Source of the DNA: Chondrus crispus
Taxonomy: Eukaryota; Rhodophyta; Florideophyceae; Gigartinales; Gigartinaceae
Reading direction: 5' to 3'
Assembly: GCF_000350225.1 (NCBI RefSeq)
Contig: NW_005179026.1
Coordinates: forward strand, 496,001-560,000
DNA length: 64,000 nucleotides
Shown here in pieces: positions 38,127-48,400 of this stretch. How positions within the stretch are numbered: position 1 is the stretch's first letter; every line of letters starts with the position of its first letter. A program made the translations under genes and the position numbers. The notes beneath the pieces are model-generated. The model saw nothing but the letters and a program-made list of their open reading frames with translations. It was not told where the DNA came from and did no database searches.

Positions 38127-39648
38127 AAAACACGGCACACTCTCGTACATTCCCAAATCCTCCCTACCCCCTCAAGCCACCCTTCTCCCGCTCAAATTCA
38201 CATTGCGCCTCAAACGCGATGAAACCGGCCAAGTAATCTCCCGGAAAACTCGCTGCAAAGCTCGCGGCGACAAACAAATCCCCCACGTCCACTACGACCC
38301 TAACAACATCTCGAGCCTCGTCGCCGACCGAGATGCTGTCGGCTGTGCCCTCGCCCTCGCTGCCGGCACCCCACTTATCGCTGAACACTGGGACCTAGAG
38401 TCCGCATTTCTCCACGAAATCCTCGGCCCAGAAGAGACAATATACGTGCACCAACCCCCCCAATTTGACGGGTCATACAAACACCCCGGCCACGTTGGTG
38501 TACTTACAGGCATCATCTACGGCACCAAACAAGCGTGCAAAAGATTCACCTCAGGTCTCGCGAACAACTTCAAACTATGGCACTTTAGACGCCTCACCAG
38601 CAACAGCTGCACCTTTATGCTCCGCAATGAAGACAATCCCCATTTCGTCCTCTTTGTCATCACTATTGAAGACTTCCTAGCCATAAGCAACCACCGCCCC
38701 CTCCTGGATGCCACCCGCACCAAGCTCGCCTCACGCTACACCGTTAAGAACCTCGGCCCCGTACGCCACCTCTTGGGATGGAAAGTGGACCGCACGCTCA
38801 CCTCCATTTCCATCAGCCAACCTGCATTTACTGCAGACATTCTCACACGGTTCAACATGGAAGCATGCAGCCCAAGTCCCATCCCCTACGACACCACAGT
38901 ACTCTCTGCATGCCACCAAGACGAGACCAAACTACCACCATCCACCCCCTACTCAGCTGCAGTTGGCTGCCTACGGTACATCGCCGATAGCACACGCCCT
39001 GATCTTGCCTTCATCACAGGCCTCCTCGGTCGGTACTCCCACAATCCATGCCAACGACACTGGCACGCCGTCCAGCGAGTCTTTCGCTATCTCCGTCACA
39101 CCCCCACCCACGGGATTACATACGAAAATCCCATGCCATCCCAGCCCCTCCTAGCTTACTCCAACGCCGACTACGCCTCGTGCCTTGACACACGCCGATC
39201 CACATCCGGTTTTGTAGCATTCTGGCGCCACGGCCCTGTAGCCTGGCAATCGAAACGACAAAAGTTTGTCGCCTCGTCTACATGGGAAGCGGAGTATGTA
39301 GCAGCCTTCTACGCCTCACAACACACAAACTGTCTCCGGAATCTCCTTCACGACTTTCGTGCCCTCAACATCTCCGTCCCAACCTCTCTCCACATCGACA
39401 ACGCAGGCACTATCACAACTGCCAAATCCACACATCCGACTCCCAAATCAAAGCACATAGACGTCCAGTACCACTACGTCAATGAGCAAGTTCTCCGCAA
39501 ACGTATCATTCCTGTGAAGATATCTTCCCGAGACAACCCTGCCGACTGTCTCACGAAGCGTCTCAAACCGGCGATCTTCAACCATCAACTCTCCACGCTC
39601 CAAATGACCGCAACGCCACCATCAAGCGCGGCGACTGTCGTATCTTAA
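37726..39648 (+). CDS. Copia-3 reverse transcriptase and RNase H
   Basis: True coding begins about 37900. RT blocks include KTRCKARGDKQIPHVHYDP, WDLESAFLHE and YGTKQACKRF. The catalytic box is ITIEDFLAIS: the first Asp of the usual pair is Glu (GAA at 38668-38670). This would be expected to cripple polymerase activity. RNase H follows with AYSNADYASC, TWEAEYVAAF and HIDVQYHYVNEQV, and the frame ends after DCLTKRL in the U3 region. Confidence 0.88.
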   Translation: MPNSTAIYTAQTPPITSPGTSLPKKPPAVELPILSRTNPTGTPSPPNLENNYPHPHTQQLPRSTEPQQHLTTTIRLHDHIEALISMPTSCLNTLNYDAEPGNTATNPRSLRAARRAPDSHLWEHSWNAKLASLEKHGTLSYIPKSSLPPQATLLPLKFTLRLKRDETGQVISRKTRCKARGDKQIPHVHYDPNNISSLVADRDAVGCALALAAGTPLIAEHWDLESAFLHEILGPEETIYVHQPPQFDGSYKHPGHVGVLTGIIYGTKQACKRFTSGLANNFKLWHFRRLTSNSCTFMLRNEDNPHFVLFVITIEDFLAISNHRPLLDATRTKLASRYTVKNLGPVRHLLGWKVDRTLTSISISQPAFTADILTRFNMEACSPSPIPYDTTVLSACHQDETKLPPSTPYSAAVGCLRYIADSTRPDLAFITGLLGRYSHNPCQRHWHAVQRVFRYLRHTPTHGITYENPMPSQPLLAYSNADYASCLDTRRSTSGFVAFWRHGPVAWQSKRQKFVASSTWEAEYVAAFYASQHTNCLRNLLHDFRALNISVPTSLHIDNAGTITTAKSTHPTPKSKHIDVQYHYVNEQVLRKRIIPVKISSRDNPADCLTKRLKPAIFNHQLSTLQMTATPPSSAATVVS

Positions 39649-39790
39649 TTTTCTCCGCTTGATGCCGCCACCGATCATCCTCCACTCCTTGTCGTATCTT
39701 ATACGTGTACATAGCACTCCCACCGTACTTAACACCGTCCTCGCTCATGTCCCCAGTAAAGACGACCACAGGTCTTGAGTCTCTCCCACA
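39636..39790 (+). repeat. Copia-3 3' LTR with duplicated U3 start
   Basis: TGTCGTATCTTA occurs at 39636 and again at 39690. The second copy begins the 101-bp segment equal to the 5' LTR. Unlike in Copia-1 and -2, no G-rich tract precedes the first copy. Confidence 0.8.
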
Positions 39791-39971
39791 CGGACGTTTA
39801 TAGTTTCGCCTAAAATTTCCTCAAACGTTTTGGCAATGGTTTGCCGATTCTTTTCGGTTTTGTGGAAAAGTGGCTCAGTTGGAAGATATCATTACAGCTA
39901 ATCGAGCTGTTTACAAATTGCTTACGTATGGAAAAGGTCCTCGAGGTGATGATCTGGTGCTCGCCCCAGCT

Positions 39972-40027
39972 GTCCAGAATTGAAGGTCTGTGTGCTCGCA
40001 CGAGCACAAAGACCTTCAATTCTGGAC
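39972..40027. repeat. Near-perfect palindrome, 27-bp arms, 2-bp spacer
   Basis: The left arm (39972-39998) starts GTCCAGAATTGAAGGTCT; the right arm (40001-40027) is its complement with one mismatch. It interrupts the decayed plus-strand frame of the TIR element between APAVQN and SGLRKRV. Confidence 0.9.
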
Positions 40028-40362
40028 TTCGAAAGCGCGTGAGTCTCTCTTAGACTATCTGAGTGAAGTGGATGGGCCGGTAACACCCACAGAAACGGCG
40101 GCGTATTTGGAAGATAAGTAGTGGTGGGGCACGGACGTTGAGGCTCTTTTCTTTCCCCCGGAAGACAAAGGCAATTCACTGGAAGCGCATCCAAGTAAAC
40201 AAACGAACTGTTAGGTGGTATAGAATCGTTTGCAGCTGGTAGAGTGGAAACAGCGGTCTCGTTAGGGATTATGAGACTCGGTCATTAAAAAATCATATAG
40301 CGACCGCTGGGCACGCCTGCCGAGATGATGATCTCGTCGTAGTGGTGATCCATAAGGGGGCG

Positions 40363-40896
40363 CTAGGTGCCCGGGAAGAGGGCAAAGCACCTGGAAATAT
40401 TGGTTTTGATGTCCTCTGTGGCGGCGCCCTTGTATGAAGCCAGGATAACTTTCCTACTGCCCATCATAATTTCTATACGATGCCTGTCGCAGTCATTGTC
40501 CGAAGCGCTCGCATCGGCGCCAGCCTTTTGCGTGAGAGGCGGCGGCGTCCGCGAGCACTGCAGCCGCGGCTGCTTCTGCTGCTGCTGAGCAGCGTCGATA
40601 CGATCTCGAGGGCTTTGCTGATACTCTCGCACGCATAAACATAATACAAAATCCCAACACACAATCCCCACAACCAACCACTCCCAGACCCTACCCCCTA
40701 CGCCGGCCCCTGACCTGACCCAGTGCTCTCTTTCAATTATTGCACCCACTTGCGTATTATCCCGCCTGTCCGCCATCCTCCCGACATTAACGCTGCGCAC
40801 TCTCACTAGCTTCCCGCTCCTCTTCGTCCCATCTCTGCGCCTCTTTGACTGTCTCCCCGCCTTCCCTGATGTCAGGGAAGGCGAGGAGACAGTCAC
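40363..40896 (-). CDS. Hypothetical ORF inside the TIR element
   Basis: This 177-residue frame has a hydrophobic stretch (VVGIVCWDFVLCLCV), a Gln run and a C-terminal SRKVILASYKGAATEDIK segment. Its start overlaps the second palindrome. No family recognised. It could be captured host sequence or chance. Confidence 0.25.
   Translation of the reverse strand: MTVSSPSLTSGKAGRQSKRRRDGTKRSGKLVRVRSVNVGRMADRRDNTQVGAIIEREHWVRSGAGVGGRVWEWLVVGIVCWDFVLCLCVREYQQSPRDRIDAAQQQQKQPRLQCSRTPPPLTQKAGADASASDNDCDRHRIEIMMGSRKVILASYKGAATEDIKTNISRCFALFPGT
40847..40894. repeat. Near-perfect palindrome, 23-bp arms, 2-bp spacer
   Basis: GACTGTCTCCCCGCCTTCCC opens the left arm (40847-40869). The right arm (40872-40894) is its complement with one mismatch. 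It has the same design as the palindrome 820 bp to the left. Confidence 0.9.
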
Positions 40897-41489
40897 ATTT
40901 CAAAATGTGGGACCTGGCTCTTTGAGGACCAAGAGCTCTGATTGGCTGAAAAAGGTGGGACCGATGAATCGGAGCCATCCATTCTCCTACATGATTTACT
41001 CGTAGAATATGACCGCCCCCAATAAACGGACAGCTATTGATGGAAGAGACTGGTAGTGTAATGCGAGGGTGCACGTCTCCAGAATGTTTCTGAGTTTCGC
41101 AGAAAAAGTTGCTCAAACTTTCGGCAGCACTTTGGGAACCTTTGAAACTTCAGAAACATTCATCAACCTTTTCAAAGATGCCGGATCGCATTACAGCACC
41201 GATCGAGGGTGGATGGAAATATTCCATCATTGAGGCCTTGCTTGCAGGATCCAACAAGGTACACCACCGGAACCAACGGGAATGCCGTTTGAGGCGAATA
41301 TCAGAAAAATCAATTGTCAACCAGGATTTTACGGAGCCATGAGCCTTGGTAATTGGGACCAAATTTGTATGGCTCTGGGTCACAGACTCTGATGCTCAGG
41401 GCCATTATTGGGACGTATTCTCCTGAATGCGACTCTGATAGCTCCTGTGTTGTCTTCCTAAGTGACCGTTGGTTTCTCAGAACCACATC

Positions 41490-42356
41490 TCAATTCAGAC
41501 AACATCTGACGCATCCATCTCGCTTCTTTCCCGCAGTTTGACAAGGCATTATATTCGGCTTCTGTCGATGAAAGTGCTGTGCATGTTGTTTTCTGCTCAT
41601 CCAACTGACAGTTCCAGAATGCAACTGAAAAACATTTCCACTTGTTGACTTTCTCTTATCACTGTCACCACCCCAATCAGCATCTGAAAATCCAAAAACA
41701 TCCGGGAAACATTTCTCAGCGCTTTTGTAAAACAGCCTAAAAAATAGTGATCCCTGAATGTATCTCATTATTCTTTTAACATCAGTCCAATCTGACTCAG
41801 ACGGCGACGAAGACTTTCTTGATACAATCCCGACAGCATGTGCAATATCTGGCCTGGTCCGTGTGGATAGGTGTAACAGACCATCAATAGCTTTCCGATA
41901 AATAGTTTCAGAGAAGGATTTTTTCTTATCTGTGCTATCCCTATTTCCATTGTTCATCTTAGGCAACATGGGCGTGCTGGTATGGTTGCACTTGTCCATT
42001 GAGAAAGTTGCCAAAAGCTGCTTGGAATATTCTTGCTGTTCCAGAAATAGCCCTTCCTTGAAAAAATGAAACCTCACACCGAGAAATACAGTACCATGAC
42101 CTAGATTCTTCATTTTAAATTTAGCCATCAGCTCCTTCTTCGCATTTATAATCCAGCTTTCACGCAGCGCAAACAGAAGGATGTCATCAACATAGATGAT
42201 TATCCATACGAATTCCCCGTTTTTGTCCCGTCGAACAAATATGCATTTCTCGCTTTTCAGCTGAATATACTTCAACCTTTTCATCACAGCATTCCAATGT
42301 CTATTCCATATTTTTGAGGCATTCTTCAGTCCATAAATGGCCTTCAACAGCTTCAA
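41490..42356 (-). pseudogene. Copia-5 RT (YVDD) and first half of RNase H
   Basis: The 288-residue frame has LKAIYGLKNASKIW, the catalytic IIIYVDDILLFA (42183-42194), LGVRFHF, RPDIAHAVG, and RNase H FSDADWGGD. It loses the frame at MSRKQHAQ. The next block (SSTEAEYNALSNCGKEA) is in another frame, followed by EDNTGAIRVA up to the TIR insertion at about 41432. Confidence 0.85.
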
Positions 42357-42370
42357 GCATTATCCTTTCT

Positions 42371-42853
42371 TCAGACCAACCTCGATGCCTTTTGGCGGAC
42401 GCACATATATGATCTCAGACTCGTCCAGTTTCCCATTGAAAATGCCGTTTTGACGTCCATTTGATGAACATTGCTGTCCATTGCAGTGATTAAATTAAGC
42501 AACAATCTGAGAGAAGTGATGTCAATTACCAGTGAATAAGTATTCTCGACCTGCCGTTGGTGGAAGCCCTTCGCAACAATACGGGCTTTAAAAATATCCG
42601 CAGCGAGAATTGGGTCCTTGATGGTCAAAATTAGCTTCGTGTCAATTATATGACTATGACGTGGAGGGACTTGATCTTTCCCTATCTTGGAGTTCTTTGA
42701 CGTCCGCATCAATAACTTGTCTCCAATGTGCGGCGTTTGGCCCTCTGAGGGTCTGGTCAATTGTCTGTTCTTCATTTGAGATCTGAGCTTGGAAACCAAA
42801 CAGATCTGGGGTATTCCGATCGCTCGTCGGGTAGCGTGAATTTCCTGATTCAT
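42371..42853 (-). pseudogene. Copia-5 RT N-terminal part
   Basis: It encodes KARIVAKGFHQ and NVHQMDVKTAF, the standard first RT blocks, then shifts frame before the NGxL motif. The first ~70 residues are out of register with the linker read in the frame at 42654-43163. Confidence 0.7.
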
Positions 42854-43163
42854 TCTCTACAGTGTCCTGATTTTCTGACTCAATTTCTACAATGTTGTCA
42901 TCATTAGAAATAGTTCTAGGAATATGCGTTACCATTAAATGGCTGTCCTCCAGAGCATGTGTTTCATCATTTTGATCATGCGTAGCAACAGTGCCGGTTT
43001 TCATTGGGTTGCCACTTCCATCTTGGTTTCCCTCTGAAGCATTTTGTTCCATGACGTAAATTGGATCAACTTCTTCCTCTATGTTATCCGACTTAGCTTC
43101 CGAAACGTGCTTGTTCCATTCATGTTCGGGAAATTTAGTCTCATGGAATGAAATATGTCTCAC
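42654..43163 (-). pseudogene. Copia-5 integrase-RT linker
   Basis: A 169-residue acidic, Asn-rich linker ends with GPNAAHWRQVIDADVKELQ, the conserved start of copia RT (Leu-rich GPEA.W..A motif). It then leaves the frame. Confidence 0.65.
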
Positions 43164-43340
43164 AGAGAGAACGTTTCTAGACCGTTAGTCCAATATTCGA
43201 TTAAGACGGTGCGGCATACATCTGAGCAGGGGGCCCTCTCTACCCCTTCTCTCTAGCTTGTTCTGTGTGCGATTGAAATACTACACATGGCACCCAAACA
43301 TTCGCAAGTGCTGCACATTGGGTACATTTCCAGTTATTGC

Positions 43341-43781
43341 TTAGATCGATGTCCTCATTTGGAGTTTGTGTTGCCCTGTCATGTTTCTGAGTGATGAATC
43401 GGTCATCACGGCTTCTGCCCAAAATTCTGGCGGTAGGGCAGACTGGTTCAGCATTGCTCTAACCATATTCATCAATGTCCTGTTCGTCCTTTCTGATATG
43501 CCGTTGTGTTGAGGAGTGTATGGAGCTGTACTTTCCCATACAATCCCATTTTCTTGCAAATATTCCGACAAAGCTACATATTCTCCACCGCTGTCTATCT
43601 ACAACTTCTTTATTACAGCGTCGAACTGCTTCTCGAAAAATGTTTGGAAGTGTATGAATTTTTCCTTGACTTCTGATTTTTGTCGGATGATATCTGTACT
43701 CAGATAGGAACTGTACCCATCTATGAAGGTGACAAAATATTTTCCGCCTCCCAAACTCTCTGTTGGGAATGGTCCACACAC
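43341..43781 (-). pseudogene. Copia-5 integrase core, split by a stop and a frameshift
   Basis: Frames 43599-43781, 43459-43779 and 43341-43571 together carry CGPFPTESLGGGKYFVTFID, DSGGEY and PYTPQHNGISERTNR, the D, D and E positions of the core. A stop lies at LKKL and the frame shifts around 43570. Confidence 0.75.
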
Positions 43782-44095
43782 ATCAGAAAAGATGACCTGT
43801 CAAGGTGCCCTTGATTAGAGGACTCGGGGCTTCAACGTTGACCGAGTCATTTTTCCAGCCTTGCAATCTTGGCAAGTATTTATATGAATTCCCTTATTTG
43901 TGTCTATTCCTGAAACTGTTTCAAAAGTTTCCATCTGCTTGATCGCCTTCTTGTCTTGGTGACCAAACCGTTGATGCTATAGACTTTGCGAATCTTTGGA
44001 AGGGATACTGGATTGGACAGTATGTGCGTGATCTGCTTTGCTACAGTACAACGGGATCGTATAGAGACCATTCTGCACCTTTATGTTGTGCATAA

Positions 44096-44434
44096 TTAGC
44101 AGTCCTTTTTTATAGTGCAGTATCCATTCCGGAATGTTGTAGAGTAGCCGCCACGACTTAATTCATCACAAGAGATTAGGTTTGTATCAAGATTCGTAAC
44201 GTACAGTACGTTTGTTAAGGCAATGCCCGTCTGTGGCTCCTTTGCATTACTAGAGATAAAAGCTGAACCACATCCCGCCGAAGAAAATTTTCTGCCATCT
44301 CCAATAATTCCTGTACTCTTGACGGAGATGTTGACGTTTTCCAAAATACTTCTCCTGTGTACCATGTGTTGTCTGGCTCCGGAATCAACAATAAAACTCT
44401 CCACAACATCTCTGTTGATTGATGGTGCCGTCAT
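44096..44434 (-). pseudogene. Copia-5 protease
   Basis: SFIVDSGARQHMVH gives the aspartic protease active site. A zinc knuckle (CFGCGQKGHIKRTC, CX2CX4HX4C) lies just upstream at about 44535-44580 in the same region. The product continues to NLISCDELSRGG, the conserved end of the protease domain. Confidence 0.75.
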
Positions 44435-44626
44435 TGCATTCTCATGTGGTTCTTCGTACTTATGGAACTTACGTCGGTGACTGGAGTTTTGGTTATTATT
44501 TTTGTATCTATTATGTGGTTTTCCTTTAGAATGCCAGCAGGTACGCTTTATGTGACCTTTCTGACCACAGCCAAAACAAATGATTTCTTTCCTTCTGTTG
44601 AGCGCCTTGTCTCAGAAATCATTTTC

Positions 44627-45230
44627 TTACTTGTCATTTTCGAAACACTGAATTGACTCATACTCTTGCAGCAATCTGCTTGTTGCTGAATCCCAGGTGA
44701 AATCGTCATCCTTCAAAGTCTGGAAGGCTGAAACCACAGAACCAAATGGCGATTTTTCCTTGTTGCCGAAACTAGCCAGCAAATTTGCCACCTGAAACGA
44801 TGATGGAACTGTACTATCCATAGACTCCAATCTATTGAATATGCTCTCCATTCGTCAATGTATTCAGACATTGACTTTCCAAGATTATATCTCATGTAAT
44901 GCAGCTCTGTCTGCAATTGCACTCTAGATGCAGGACTTTCTGTTGCGTAACGTTCGTTGAGATTTTTATACATCGCAGCAGGATCTTCTTCTCTGATAAA
45001 ATTGTACGCAATGCTTTATCTCCCAAGCCCTGGACGATCAGGCTCCTAGCCTTTGCCATTCGCATTTTGTACTCAGCACTGCTCTGCAAAAATGTTGGCC
45101 CATCTGATGTGTCTCGTAGCACGACTTCCAAAAGTCCCCTTGATTCGAGCAACGCTTCCATTCACATAGACCATAAACTATAGCCTTCTCCGCGTTTTGC
45201 GCTAAACTTGGCAACGCGCTTGACATCCTC
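44627..45230 (-). pseudogene. Copia-5 Gag, frameshifted
   Basis: Fragments in three frames (45038-45232, 44892-45161, 44713-44973, 44627-44851) together give a copia Gag: ARSLIVQGLGDKALRTI, MYKNLNERYATESPASRVQL, and LLASFGNKEKSPFGSVVSAF. The N-terminus starts shortly after the 5' LTR. Confidence 0.7.
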
Positions 45231-45261
45231 ATCCATTTTGCACGCGGTCCGTAGCACTGTG

Positions 45262-45275
45262 CGATGCTACCAAAT
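45262..45275 (-). promoter_or_regulatory. Copia-5 candidate primer-binding site, tRNA 3'-end type
   Basis: A few bases after the 5' LTR the minus strand reads TTTGGTAGCATCGC. TGGTAGCA is complementary to a tRNA ending UGCUACCA, as in initiator tRNA-Met. It is thus of the ordinary acceptor-end type, unlike Copia-1 to -3. Confidence 0.45.
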
Positions 45276-45277
45276 TC

Positions 45278-45484
45278 TGTTGAAGAAAGTGGGGCTATCC
45301 TTCCTTGCCCTTTTATTTATCGTGGCTATTCGCGTATTTATACTACTACCACTTCCATGTTTTGTGGATGAACATGTGAAGCAGATGGGGGAAGCGTCGC
45401 GTAATTATTTCGTAAGCGTTCAGGACAGTAATAATTATTTTTTGACGTCCGACCCACTTGGTAAATTATTTGGCACTCCCATCA
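45278..45484 (-). repeat. Copia-5 5' LTR (right copy)
   Basis: 207 bp, matching 34315-34520 with about six substitutions and one indel. It is followed by ATATT. Confidence 0.9.
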
Positions 45485-45489
45485 ATATT

Positions 45490-48400
45490 GCGCTTCGACA
45501 TGCTCAGCCATTCTCCCCGTGCTCCGATGTATCCAAAAGCCCTGCCCACCTTCACCGCCGTTGGCTACCTATCTGGTATACAAACGTCTCTCGCCTGTTA
45601 AGATGTGTAGTACGCCTCATTCGACGCCTCACAACTGCACATCCCCCCTTTGCGCCACACGGCCCTCTGATCCGACGGTTCCGCCCCCTGGTTGCGCAGG
45701 TTTACGGACAGCCCACACTGAGTCCTGACGCTGTCGACCACCTGGAACAGCCGTTCTTTGAACTCCCTTTGGCGCTGCTTCGGCGTCTCTCATGGAGCAC
45801 TGACGGAGGATTAGTCGGTCATGGAGCTCTTGTGGGGAAATTTGGTGTGTGAAGCCGATGGGAATCGCAAGAACCCACCCTCCTCGTTGCAAGGTTGGCC
45901 CAGAAAGGTTCATCCTAGTCGCATACATGGGCTTCTCGAGATGGGTTGTGATAAGGTTTCATCCAGTTGAGGTTTGTTTTGCGACTCTCGAGACAAAAAG
46001 TAAGGTGCTGCGCCAAGATTTTATCCCTAACCTCAACTAAAGCTGTACGTGCCCGTGCCGTACCTGGACTCGTCCACATGTGTACAGTGGAAAAGTGAGT
46101 ACAGAGAACTGGTACCCAAGGGTACAGCAAGTGATTGTCCTTTTACGGAAAGTTACTGTTATGGGTGCCAATGTTGTAATTGCACTGTGCTGTGAGAGGA
46201 GCGATAGAATGAAAAAGTGAGGGGATTTTGCAGGGTTGCAACCTGCAACAGTATAATTGCACAGTGGCATTTTGACTACAGCTGCATATGTAGCCACAGT
46301 TGTTTCCGTTTAGGATAGCATGAATCGCTTTCGAGGACCACCACCACATTTCCTTCAGTTTTTATTATTATTGACTTCTTTGCTCTGGCAACTATCATAT
46401 TCCTCTCACATCCGCGTGTGCTTGAGACCAATAATCTTCCGTGGTTCCTATTCATCTGTGGAACATCTCAGCGAGGGCCCTGCGTGGGACATTCACCTTC
46501 GTCGCCAGTTGTGTAAATTTATGCTTTCCCGTATACAACAGTGGGACAACCCCTTTCATGTCTACAATGTGGCAAGCCTCTACGCACGCTCAGCACCCCG
46601 CGGTGCCTACATTCAAAGCATCAAAGCACTAGTGCGAGAGGTAGTCGATCTCTGATTCCGCACTGTTGCCAAAGGACATGTCCCAGTCTCGACACACCCA
46701 ATCCCCACCTCGTGCATACCTGCCTCTATACGGCATCGACAACGAGTCTTTTTTACAGCCACCGACACCAAGGCTTTCTCTCTCTTCCCACTTCCGCTGA
46801 AATCAACCCTAGATAAATCCATTCTTGGGTCTGTCGCACAGTGTGTAACGTTCCTCATTGCCCTCTGTTTCTTTAAAAGTCCCCACTTCCTCCCCTTGCA
46901 TTCCCCTCCTGTTACTTTGTTCCACCATAATACCTCCTACCTGGGAGTGCCCTGCTTCTGAAACGACGTCCCTGTCTCATCAACCCCTCTGTGTTACCCA
47001 ATCCGCAAACTACTCTCCATCATGCCTGGCACTGCATCATGCGATTCCAGCAAAAATATAATTTCCACAACGGCTGTCTATACTGCAAATACCACTCGAC
47101 GCAGATCGCGCAGATCATGCCGTGCTGTCGGGTGACAAGGCACTATATTATGCTTCTACATGGCGAGCGTGTGATGATGCAGTTGAGCTTCCTTCAACGC
47201 TGATTTTCAGCTCTAACGCCCACTGAAAGAAGGAAACACATCCTTGCATCGTTTTGATCGTGTTTGTATCTCATAATCCGCAGAAAATGAGTCTTCAAAA
47301 GATGTTTGGATATCTTGTTGCCCGAAAGCAGGACGAGCGCTCCCCTGTGATCCCAGCCCTTTGCTCATATTCACCCCTTACAGGAAATTACTTTGGTCAA
47401 TGAGTTATTCCCTCTCTCGCGCTCACCTCATACACACTCGAGAAAGTTAACCTTACTAAGGACACGGCCTTTTTGTATGCGGCAAAGGGTTTTGAATTGA
47501 AAGCCCTTTGAAAGCGCCGCGGTGTCGGCTTTTGGCAAGGGAGGCTATCTTCTTTTCGGCTGAGGACAGCGACACCAATGTTGAGGGAGAAAACGTCGTT
47601 GATATGAATAATTTTAGATTTTGGTAGTGTCTTCTCTCACTGCTCAATGGTTTCTTGTTGCACGTATCTGGGAGATTTGCATGTCTCAACATTTGAACAT
47701 CTGGCGGAGGGGCATATCTGATGTCTGACACGCAACCTGGCGGTTGGACACGCACCCCAAATGGAGATTTGGGGAATAGGGTCAGTGTGCGAATCAAGCG
47801 GTTTCTAGCTAGTTTCATTTCTCGTTCTATAACTTTTGCGTTGTCACTGAATTACAGAATATTGACACCTAGTCGATCGAGAGCAGCTGTGTTGATGCCG
47901 TTCATTGGCGCTCATCACGGGATTGTTCGAGTTAACCGTGCGTGATGGTACGAATCGGGGCTGGCGTCGAGGTCGTAAGAGGACAATTCACTATATCCTC
48001 AACACCTAAATATCACCAACCTCGCCCTTGCTTGAGTAAGCAATAGGGGAGAGGGCGAGTGCTTGTTATGCGTTGAGGAAGTTCCGTCGGTTCTCAAACA
48101 ATGAGAAGCATTGTTGTATTCAGTATATCCAAAAGAGTCGAGTACTTTCTTCTTCGCGCCACATCTTAACGAGGAACGACGTGTCAGTCCCAAGAAGAGG
48201 ACACGATTTACCTTCATTTCTGCATATCTTGCTGGTTGCGATAAGTAGGTTTATATTTTACTTTCGGAGAGTGGACTCCGTTATTCGCTGATTAAATGAC
48301 TCCACTTCCTCTATTTTGCATCTTAGTCGCATCTTCTGAATCCTATTCCCAATTCCGTTCGTTTGAAGAATTAGATATTAATTTCGTATACTTTCTGAGT

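Larger units (their letters stand above)
34996..39790 (+). mobile_element. Copia-3: Ty1/copia retrotransposon nested in the TIR element
   Basis: It has an exact CGGAC duplication (34991-34995 and 39791-39795). LTRs are 101 bp with about five differences. Gag, protease, integrase, RT and RNase H are all present in order but split among several frames. Codon use is strongly C-rich (many CCC, ACA and CAC codons), similar to Copia-1 and unlike Copia-5. Confidence 0.93.
34740..41427. mobile_element. TIR element inserted in Copia-5, itself carrying Copia-3
   Basis: The left end starts TCAGGAGAATAGGTCC and the right end, read on the minus strand, TTCAGGAGAATACGTCC. TGCGA lies at both flanks (34735-34739 and 41428-41432). 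Without Copia-3 the element is about 1.9 kb. Its plus strand keeps a decayed reading frame (VAQLEDIITANRAVYKLL, LDYLSEVDGPVTPTETAAYL) that I cannot assign. It holds two long near-perfect palindromes. The superfamily is unknown; a 5-bp duplication is compatible with several. Confidence 0.7.
34315..45484 (-). mobile_element. Copia-5: older Ty1/copia element carrying two nested insertions
   Basis: LTR copies at 34315-34520 and 45278-45484 are in the same orientation and differ at about seven positions by eye. They are flanked by the same 5-bp ATATT (34310-34314 and 45485-45489). The minus-strand interior runs Gag (about 45160) to RNase H (41400), resumes at 34737 and ends at a polypurine tract next to the left LTR. 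The 6.7-kb interruption is a TIR element that itself holds Copia-3. The RT has canonical YVDD, unlike the other four copies. The coding regions are heavily frameshifted. Confidence 0.88.

Noticed and set aside
45208..45852. 214-residue plus-strand frame
   Set aside because: It begins inside and reads through the Copia-5 LTR in antisense; only the part after 45490 could be host coding.
46320..46655. Second secreted protein (hydrophobic N-terminus)
   Set aside because: The rest of the frame has no conserved feature, there is no TATA box at the right distance, and overlapping frames are equally open.
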